A DNA stretch of 21,394 nucleotides, from NCBI GenBank assembly GCA_016780665.1, contig JADHLM010000009.1, positions 1 to 21,394 of the forward strand, read 5' to 3'. Positions 14,792-20,394 of this stretch are shown here, piece after piece; within the stretch, counting starts at the first letter, position 1; the number at the start of each line of letters is the position of its first letter. The stretch comes from Hyphomicrobiales bacterium. Lineage in GTDB: Bacteria; Pseudomonadota; Alphaproteobacteria; Rhizobiales; TMED25. A program made the position numbers and the translations under genes. The notes beneath the pieces are model-generated. The model was not told the origin of the DNA. It saw only the letters and a program-made list of their open reading frames with translations, and searched no databases.

Positions 14792-16527
14792 AATTCAACC
14801 TCAACACCCATACGTTTCATTATAATATATTGTTGAAGGGAGGAAAGTGTATTATTCCAAGCCCAATATATTACAAGACCTGCAGAAAACTGAGCAAAAA
14901 GGAATGTAAGAAATACTGGCATCCACGCAAATATTTTTTGCTGTATCGGATCTGGGGGCGCTGGGTTAAGACGCATCTGAATAAACATAGTGAATCCCAT
15001 GATAATTGGCCAGATTCCGATTATTAAAAAAGAAGGTGGTGTCCATGGAATTAACCCAAATAGATTGAATAAAGTTGTTGGATCTTTTGCAGACAAATCT
15101 TGTACCCATCCGAAGAATGGTTGATGTCTCATTTCCATTGTACACAATAGGACTTTATAAAGGGCAAAGAATACAGGAACCTGAATTAGAATTGGTATAC
15201 ATCCGGATAAAGGATTTACTTTATCTCTTTTATATAATGCAATTATTGCTTGCTGTTGTTTTGCACGATCATCTTTGTAAGTATCTCTTATTTTTAGCAT
15301 TTCTGGAGATAGCTTTTTCATAGCACTCATTGAGACATAGGCTTTGTTTGCCAGAGGAAAAAAGACAATTTTAATCAGAATTGTTACCCCAAGTATTGAT
15401 AAGCCGTAATTACCAAGTAATCCATATAGCCATTGAAGTACATAAAAGAGTGGTTTTGTTAAAAAATAGAACCATCCCCAGTCGACAAGAAGGTCAAATT
15501 TCTCAAATGAATACACTTCTTCATAACTATCAAGTATTTTTACCTCTTTTGCTCCAGCAAATATTTTCGACTCAATATCAATTGAAGTATTTGCATTCAA
15601 TTTTTGAGCTTCCCCTAGATAATCTACTTGATAAATAGTTCCATTTCCTTGTGATGTAAACCTACCTTGATAAGTAATCGTCTCTGGTGGAATAATCACT
15701 GTGGCCCAGTTTTTATCCGTAAACCCAAGCCATCCACCTGAAATATTTTCAAATGACTCAGTTTCTTCTGCAATATCAGAATAATCTGCTTTCTTTTCTC
15801 CTTCATCGCCAAGTACACCAATGTAGCCTTCATGAAGAACAAAGAAATTTTGATAGTCATCAGGCAAGCCTTTCCTAGAAATTAGGGAATATGGGTAGAT
15901 AGTTAGATCATTATCAGTATTATTTTTTACTGATTGTTCAACTGTGAATAGATAGTTTTCATCAACAATGTATTTCTTTGTAAAAACAAGACCTTCGCTG
16001 TTATCCCATTGTAGCTTTATAGGTTGGTTAACTGAAAGTTCTTCGCCTTCAATTATTTCCCATACTGATTTATCATCGGGTAGTTTTATTTTAATATCAG
16101 AACCAGACACCCATCCTTGGTGCGCATAATATGGTTCTTGAGATGAATATGGTCTAAATACATGAACCAGATCACTATCCTCTGATAAGCTTTCACGATA
16201 TTTTTTTAGTTGAATATCGTCTAACTTTGCTCCTGTGAGTGAAATCGAACCACTCAAGTTTTCTGTGTTAATTTTAATACGTCTTGTCTCAAGATATGTA
16301 TTGTTAGATGATACCCCTGGCGCTTGAATGGTGGTATCATTATTTTTGACAGGATCGCTTGGAAGAGGTATGTTCGACAAATCTTGTCTAACTTCGTTAT
16401 TATTTTCAAAAGATATTTCTTCAGGGGTCCTATCATCGATTTGTTTATTCCCAACAAAGTATTGCCAAAAAAGAAGAACTATTATCGAAAGTGTAATAGC
16501 TAGTAAAAAATTTCTTTGTTCATTCAT
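14749..16527 (-). CDS. yidC: Membrane protein insertase YidC
   Basis: Inserts and folds inner-membrane proteins, alone or with SecYEG. The 592 residues have a first membrane helix (about 6-25), a low-complexity polar linker (26-75), the periplasmic beta-supersandwich domain (about 76-345), then five C-terminal helices forming the hydrophilic groove. The groove's positive residue, an arginine in E. coli YidC (R366), aligns to K386 in SILGVTILIKIVFFPL; I recall lysine as usual in alphaproteobacteria. The cytosolic hairpin includes SPEMLKIRDTYKDDRAKQQQ (406-425) and the highly conserved KVNPLSGCIPILIQVPVFFALY (436-457). The C-terminal tail is basic (KKKKS). It starts 12 bases after rnpA, with no yidD between, and overlaps engB by 43 bases. 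Confidence 0.96.
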   Translation of the reverse strand: MNEQRNFLLAITLSIIVLLFWQYFVGNKQIDDRTPEEISFENNNEVRQDLSNIPLPSDPVKNNDTTIQAPGVSSNNTYLETRRIKINTENLSGSISLTGAKLDDIQLKKYRESLSEDSDLVHVFRPYSSQEPYYAHQGWVSGSDIKIKLPDDKSVWEIIEGEELSVNQPIKLQWDNSEGLVFTKKYIVDENYLFTVEQSVKNNTDNDLTIYPYSLISRKGLPDDYQNFFVLHEGYIGVLGDEGEKKADYSDIAEETESFENISGGWLGFTDKNWATVIIPPETITYQGRFTSQGNGTIYQVDYLGEAQKLNANTSIDIESKIFAGAKEVKILDSYEEVYSFEKFDLLVDWGWFYFLTKPLFYVLQWLYGLLGNYGLSILGVTILIKIVFFPLANKAYVSMSAMKKLSPEMLKIRDTYKDDRAKQQQAIIALYKRDKVNPLSGCIPILIQVPVFFALYKVLLCTMEMRHQPFFGWVQDLSAKDPTTLFNLFGLIPWTPPSFLIIGIWPIIMGFTMFIQMRLNPAPPDPIQQKIFAWMPVFLTFLFAQFSAGLVIYWAWNNTLSSLQQYIIMKRMGVEVELWSNIANTFKKKKS

Positions 16528-16539
16528 TATAATTTTCTT

Positions 16540-16854
16540 TTAAATTATTTTTTTTAGATCATTTGCCATTTGGCTAAAGGGATATTCTAAGATTTTCCTT
16601 CGAGCAATAATAACATAGTTTGTATTTGGTTTGGCACTATCAAAAAGTACCTCTTTTACAAGGAACCTCATTCGTCTTTTTGCTCTATTCCTCATAACTG
16701 CCCCACCAATTTTTTTTGAAGCTGTGTAACCAATCTTAGGATCATTTTTGATAGAACCATTAAGTTTGTGCTTTAGAAAAATAAATGATGGTGTTACGAA
16801 TTTATCTCCCTGTGATGAGGCAATAAATTCATCTCTTTTTTTTATGGTTTCCAT
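16540..16854 (-). CDS. rnpA: Ribonuclease P protein component
   Basis: The small basic protein subunit of RNase P, which binds the catalytic RNA and helps 5' processing of pre-tRNA. The 104 residues fit the usual 105-120. The signature arginine-rich helix is RNRAKRRMRFLVKE (residues 55-68, the RNR motif), preceded by KIGYTASKKIGGAVMRN (from 40) and an N-terminal strand FIFLKHK. It lies 24 bases downstream of rpmH, the near-universal bacterial arrangement. There is no Shine-Dalgarno sequence. The matching RNase P RNA gene is not in this window. Confidence 0.93.
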   Translation of the reverse strand: METIKKRDEFIASSQGDKFVTPSFIFLKHKLNGSIKNDPKIGYTASKKIGGAVMRNRAKRRMRFLVKEVLFDSAKPNTNYVIIARRKILEYPFSQMANDLKKII

Positions 16855-16878
16855 GAATTATAAAAAAGCTATTTTGCG

Positions 16879-17013
16879 TTAAGCAGACAAACGCTTTCTA
16901 CCTTTAGCTCGCCTACGACTAAGTACTTTTAGTCCACCATTAGTAGCTTTTCTTGATCTGAACCCGTGTCTTCTTTTTCTAACAAGTACACTTGGTTGAT
17001 AAGTACGTTTCAA
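16879..17013 (-). CDS. rpmH: 50S ribosomal protein L34, TTG start
   Basis: A 44-residue ribosomal protein easily missed because of its size and TTG start. Read on the minus strand it begins M(TTG)KRTYQPSVLVRKRRHGFR and continues through SRKATNGGLKVLSRRRAKGR to KRLSA, matching the L34 family end to end at its usual length. The KRTYQPS opening is near invariant right after the initiator, and no ATG exists in frame nearby, so TTG is the real start. AGGAG lies eight bases upstream of the TTG. It heads the rpmH-rnpA-yidC-engB-argB-hydrolase run. A perfect 7-bp palindrome (17028-17042) sits just upstream of the ribosome-binding site. Confidence 0.96.
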   Translation of the reverse strand: MKRTYQPSVLVRKRRHGFRSRKATNGGLKVLSRRRAKGRKRLSA

Positions 17014-17027
17014 TTTAATTACTCCTA

Positions 17028-17042
17028 ATTCTAAGTTAGAAT
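17028..17042. repeat. Perfect 7-bp palindrome upstream of rpmH
   Basis: ATTCTAA, one central base, then TTAGAAT. On the rpmH transcript it would be a hairpin ending a few bases before the AGGAG ribosome-binding site; on DNA it has the form of an operator for a dimeric regulator. Symmetry is exact over 15 bases. Function not known. Confidence 0.6.
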
Positions 17043-17086
17043 ATCTATACATTATTAAATAAAAAACATAAACAAAAAATAATATT

Positions 17087-17114
17087 TATTTCAAATATTT
17101 TATTTTTTGAAATA
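17087..17114. repeat. 9-bp inverted repeat with 10-base spacer
   Basis: TATTTCAAA at 17087-17095 and its exact reverse complement TTTGAAATA at 17106-17114. Neither side is followed directly by a clean T run, and the flanking genes diverge, so a terminator is unlikely. An operator site is possible. Confidence 0.5.
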
Positions 17115-17147
17115 TGATTAAATTTAACTTTATTAGAACTAATCTTA

Positions 17148-18161
17148 ATGGATAAAATAAAAATTATTCCGGGGGATAGAAATCTCATATCAGATGTCGA
17201 CGGAATATTGGTTGGCAATGCAGAAGATGATCATCTTCAGACCGGATTAACTTATTTAAAATTAGAGAAAAAATTTTCAGCATCTGCATATGTATTTGGT
17301 GGAGCTTCTGCATCCAGAGAGATTGACCTACTTCAACCAGAAAGAACAATTAGATACATAGATGGTATTTCATTATCTGGAGGCTCAGTATTCGGTCTTT
17401 CAGCCGGTTCTGAATATGTTGACATATTATCGGAGGAGAATAGAGGGTTTAAGATTAAAGATTCGACTATTCCGATACCAATAATACCATGTGCATCAAT
17501 TTATGACTTGGGTGATAAAGATAACAAATCAATAAACAGCGAATTATATAGAAATTTGGCCAAGTTTGCTTTCAAAAATGCCAACAAGAACTTTATTCTT
17601 GGAAATATTGGAGCAGGAATAGGTGCTAAAGCGGGAATATTTAAAGGTGGATTGGGCAGTGCATCAATAAATATTGATAGTAAGTATACTATTGGAGCGA
17701 TTACTATTATAAATTCACTAGGCTCTCCATTTATAGATGATACAGGGATATTATACTCAGGTTTTTATGAGATGAATGGAGAAATGGGAGGTAATATTAA
17801 TTCAAATCATAAAAATTTTGCTGAATATATTTTTAATTATGAATATAAGAATAACACTAAGTTAAGGAGAGATCTAACATCAAAAGAAAATACAACTATA
17901 TCTGTGATTGCTACTGACATAGACTTAAACAAATTAGATCTATATAAAATTGCAAAAATGTGCACTTCAGGTCTAAGTCGAGCGATTAAACCTATAGGTA
18001 CACCAATGGACGGAGACATTATTTTTGTAATTAGCAGTAATGAAAAAAAAATAAATATAGATGATTATAATCTCACGCAGATTGGATCTTTGGCATCTGA
18101 TACCCTTACGAGGGCGATTGGTAGAGGGGTCTTTTCGGCAATTCAAAATATTAAAAATTAG
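17148..18161 (+). CDS. S58 (DmpA/NylC-type) N-terminal-nucleophile hydrolase
   Basis: A 337-residue member of peptidase family S58, which includes the beta-aminopeptidase DmpA and the nylon-oligomer hydrolase NylC. These enzymes cut themselves into two chains and use the new N-terminal Ser or Thr as nucleophile. Visible family segments: GDRNLISDVDGILVGN (9-24), SLSGGSVFGLSAG (75-87), GNIGAGIGAKAG (152-163), and near the end GTPMDGDIIFVIS (284-296). The likely autocleavage site is N248/T249 in KENTTISVIATD, with Thr as nucleophile as in NylC rather than Ser as in DmpA. Natural substrates for most relatives are unknown; peptides with unusual N-termini are one option. No signal peptide is apparent, so it is probably cytosolic. 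It opens the plus-strand run, 34 bases before the CMD-family gene. Confidence 0.87.
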   Translation: MDKIKIIPGDRNLISDVDGILVGNAEDDHLQTGLTYLKLEKKFSASAYVFGGASASREIDLLQPERTIRYIDGISLSGGSVFGLSAGSEYVDILSEENRGFKIKDSTIPIPIIPCASIYDLGDKDNKSINSELYRNLAKFAFKNANKNFILGNIGAGIGAKAGIFKGGLGSASINIDSKYTIGAITIINSLGSPFIDDTGILYSGFYEMNGEMGGNINSNHKNFAEYIFNYEYKNNTKLRRDLTSKENTTISVIATDIDLNKLDLYKIAKMCTSGLSRAIKPIGTPMDGDIIFVISSNEKKINIDDYNLTQIGSLASDTLTRAIGRGVFSAIQNIKN

Positions 18162-18184
18162 CAACAGTAATAATAACAAGGAAG

Positions 18185-18189
18185 AGGAG
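18185..18189 (+). promoter_or_regulatory. Strong ribosome-binding site of the CMD-family gene
   Basis: A purine-rich GGAAGAGGAG stretch (18180-18189) with a core AGGAG ends six bases before the ATG at 18196. It is the longest Shine-Dalgarno-like sequence seen at any start in this window, where many genes show none, and points to high translation. Confidence 0.7.
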
Positions 18190-18195
18190 TAAAAA

Positions 18196-18594
18196 ATGAC
18201 AAATGAAAAATGGGAAAAAGGAAAAAAAATACGTGATGAAGCCTTTGGCAAAGAAGGTCTAGAGAGGTGGGATGATCTATATAAAATCTGTCCAACACAT
18301 GCCGATGCCATTCACGAATACTGTTTTGGTACTGTTTGGGATAGACCAAATTTAGATTTAAAAACACGTGAAATGATTGTTATGGCGGCAGCTGCAGCAT
18401 TAGATTTACCTCATGAGGTTGGGTTACATGTGCGCGGTGCTCTGAATAGAGGCGCTAATAAAGATGAATTAATTGAAGTTATTTTGCAATGTTCACCTTA
18501 TATTGGCTTTCCAAAAACAAACCATGCTTTAAAAGCTGCACAAGAAATCTTTGATAATTGGGAAGCAAAAAAAGATGATTGGAAACCACTTTAG
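18196..18594 (+). CDS. Carboxymuconolactone decarboxylase (CMD) family protein
   Basis: A 132-residue all-helical protein. The core resembles PcaC-type CMD proteins: WDRPNLDLKTREMIVMAAAAALD (48-70), then EVGLHVRGALNRGANKDELIEVILQ (74-98) and CSPYIGFPKTNHALKAAQEIF (99-119). The AhpD-type CxxC redox pair is missing (only one cysteine, C99, in this half), so a thioredoxin-like peroxidase role is unlikely. True gamma-carboxymuconolactone decarboxylase belongs to protocatechuate degradation, but no other genes of that pathway are in the window, so the substrate is open. Strong ribosome-binding site. It sits 34 bases after the S58 hydrolase gene and probably shares its transcript; a possible new promoter lies after it (TATAAT at 18647-18652). 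Confidence 0.87.
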   Translation: MTNEKWEKGKKIRDEAFGKEGLERWDDLYKICPTHADAIHEYCFGTVWDRPNLDLKTREMIVMAAAAALDLPHEVGLHVRGALNRGANKDELIEVILQCSPYIGFPKTNHALKAAQEIFDNWEAKKDDWKPL

Positions 18595-18684
18595 GTATCG
18601 CAGCAAACACTTACAAATTTAGTAGGATAATAACAGAGCTTAGGTGTATAATATCTAATAAGTAATTATATTCATGGATACATC
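18595..18684. other. Spacer before the oxaloacetate-decarboxylase-like gene
   Basis: Ninety bases without a gene. A perfect TATAAT at 18647-18652 could be a -10 for the following three genes, but no convincing -35 is placed 16-18 bases upstream. No terminator hairpin was found. An ATG at 18674 is out of frame with the next gene. Confidence 0.3.
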
Positions 18685-19539
18685 ATGATTAATACAGAGC
18701 TAAATACTAAACTTAGAGAGTTACTAAACAATGGGAATTGTTATTTTCCTGCTACAATTTTTAATCCATTATCAGCAAGGATTGCGGGTGATGTAGGGTT
18801 TAAATTAGGTATTATTCCTGGTAGGATTCTATCACTTGATCATTTATCCGAGCCTGATCTTATGTTGCTGTCATTGTCGGAACTTATTGAGATAGTTAGA
18901 AGAATTGCTAAAAATACTGAAATTCCATTAATCGTAGACGCAGACAATGGCTATGGGAATGCATTAAATGTAAAGAGAGCAGTTGAGAGCCTTGAAGATG
19001 CAGGTGTTTCCGGGATCTCTCTAGAAGATACAGATCTACCATTAAAGTTTGGCACTTCCAAAAAACCAAACTTTTTAGACTTAAAAGAGGCGACAAAAAA
19101 AATAAAAATTGCTATAGACTCTAGAAAAAATCCTAGTACCTGTATTGTTGCACGAACAGGGTGTTATCCTCATACTGGATTTGAAGATATGATTGAAAGA
19201 GGCAAAGCATATGAGTCGGAAGGTGCTGATGCGATTTTTTATGTTAATGTTAATTCAAAAGATCATATTTCTAAAATAGCAGATTATCACAATATTCCTA
19301 TAATCTTGGGAAATAATTCGACTGAATTAATTCCTGAAGAACTTGCTAATATGGGTATTTCAGTCAGTTTGCCAGGTCACAAAGCCTATTTTGTCGCAAT
19401 ACAAGCATATAGAGATGCAATGCAAAGCTTGTTCGAAACTAGTAATTTTGGTGATTATAATATAGATATGAATAAAATAGGTAAATTATCAAATGAGGAT
19501 TTATATTCAAATTTGATAGATAAATACATGAAAGGTTGA
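18685..19539 (+). CDS. Oxaloacetate decarboxylase-like protein (isocitrate lyase/PEP mutase superfamily)
   Basis: A 284-residue TIM-barrel enzyme of the isocitrate lyase/PEP mutase superfamily. By eye it closely follows the layout of Pseudomonas aeruginosa PA4872, an oxaloacetate decarboxylase: FNPLSARIAGDVGFKLGI (26-43), IVDADNGYGNALNV (83-96) with the metal-binding DAD, LEDTDLP (113-119), IVART (154-158) and GHKAYFVAI (231-239) containing a histidine (H232) characteristic of that subgroup. It lacks the KKCGH loop of true isocitrate lyases and methylisocitrate lyases. The predicted reaction is oxaloacetate to pyruvate and CO2, with Mg2+ or Mn2+. Another C-C or P-C lyase activity cannot be excluded. 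It ends 12 bases before dapD, so cotranscription is likely. Confidence 0.82.
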   Translation: MINTELNTKLRELLNNGNCYFPATIFNPLSARIAGDVGFKLGIIPGRILSLDHLSEPDLMLLSLSELIEIVRRIAKNTEIPLIVDADNGYGNALNVKRAVESLEDAGVSGISLEDTDLPLKFGTSKKPNFLDLKEATKKIKIAIDSRKNPSTCIVARTGCYPHTGFEDMIERGKAYESEGADAIFYVNVNSKDHISKIADYHNIPIILGNNSTELIPEELANMGISVSLPGHKAYFVAIQAYRDAMQSLFETSNFGDYNIDMNKIGKLSNEDLYSNLIDKYMKG

Positions 19540-19551
19540 AAATAACGAAAA

Positions 19552-20373
19552 ATGAATAATAATTATGAAAAGATAATTAATGATGTTTTCGATAATAATT
19601 CAACATCTACTAATGCTGAAGAAGTTAGCAAGATTGTTGATGAAGTTCTTGAAAAACTGGACTCTGGAACACTCAGAGTTTGTGAAAAGATCAATGGAAA
19701 TTGGATCGTTAATCAATGGATTAAGAAAGCCATCTTGCTCAGTTTCAGAACGAAAAGTAATTCAACTATAAGCGGTCCATACGCAACTTGGTTTGATAAA
19801 GTTGCTGGTAAGACTTTAGATTGGGATGAAGATAGATATAATTCAGCAGGATTCCGGAATGTTCCAAATGCCGTTATCAGAAAATCTGCTTATGTTGCAA
19901 AAGATTGCGTCATTATGCCGTCATTTATCAATGTGGGTGCATATGTGGATCAAGGGACGATGATTGATACATGGTCTACAGTTGGATCCTGTGCACAAAT
20001 TGGAAAGAACTGCCATATAAGTGGAGGTGTAGGTATAGGGGGTGTACTTGAGCCACTTCAAGCAAATCCTGTTATAATAGAGGATAATTGCTTTATTGGA
20101 GCGAGGTCAGAGATAGCAGAAGGTGTCATTGTTGAAGAAGGATCAGTAATATCTATGGGAGTTTTTATTGGAGCTTCTACAAAGATCGTTGATAGAGACA
20201 CAGGAGATATTCATTTTGGTAAAGTGCCATCTTATTCTGTAGTAGTTCCGGGTACATTACCAAGTGAGAAAATGAAGGATGAAGGTCTGGGACTTTATTG
20301 TGCAGTGATTGTTAAGAGAGTTGATGAGAAAACTAGGTCAAAAACATCGATTAACGAGTTATTAAGGCCATAA
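19552..20373 (+). CDS. dapD: Tetrahydrodipicolinate N-succinyltransferase
   Basis: Transfers succinyl from succinyl-CoA to tetrahydrodipicolinate in the succinylase route to meso-diaminopimelate and lysine. The 273 residues are standard. An N-terminal helical domain (1-100) is followed by a left-handed beta-helix built of hexapeptide repeats (about 105-225) with segments like VIRKSAYVAKDCVIMPS, NVGAYVDQGTMID (126-138), TWSTVGSCAQIGKNCHISGG (139-158), GGVLEPLQANPVIIEDN (162-178) and IGARSEIAEGV. The C-terminal KVPSYSVVVPGT (about 224-235) is typical. In several alphaproteobacteria dapD lies with argB; here it is beside dapE but about 5.5 kb from argB on the opposite strand. No Shine-Dalgarno sequence is present. 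Confidence 0.96.
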   Translation: MNNNYEKIINDVFDNNSTSTNAEEVSKIVDEVLEKLDSGTLRVCEKINGNWIVNQWIKKAILLSFRTKSNSTISGPYATWFDKVAGKTLDWDEDRYNSAGFRNVPNAVIRKSAYVAKDCVIMPSFINVGAYVDQGTMIDTWSTVGSCAQIGKNCHISGGVGIGGVLEPLQANPVIIEDNCFIGARSEIAEGVIVEEGSVISMGVFIGASTKIVDRDTGDIHFGKVPSYSVVVPGTLPSEKMKDEGLGLYCAVIVKRVDEKTRSKTSINELLRP

Positions 20374-20394
20374 TTAATTTCAAAAAGTATATTC

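Larger units (their letters stand above)
17014..17147. promoter_or_regulatory. Divergent regulatory region between rpmH and the S58 hydrolase gene
   Basis: These 134 very AT-rich bases contain no gene and must hold the rpmH promoter and probably that of the plus-strand group. A perfect palindrome ATTCTAA-G-TTAGAAT covers 17028-17042. A 9-bp inverted repeat TATTTCAAA / TTTGAAATA occupies 17087-17095 and 17106-17114 with a ten-base spacer. A minus-strand TATAGA (17044-17049) could be the rpmH -10, which would place transcription start in or beside the palindrome; this is a weak call. The plus-strand start at 17148 has no Shine-Dalgarno sequence. Confidence 0.4.

Noticed and set aside
17973..18367. 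Minus-strand frames opposite the S58 and CMD genes
   Set aside because: Low-complexity Phe/Leu/Ser/Tyr runs produced by the complement of A-rich codons; no family resemblance.
18674..18684. Alternative start for the oxaloacetate-decarboxylase-like gene at the ATG 11 bases upstream
   Set aside because: It is out of frame with the conserved protein.
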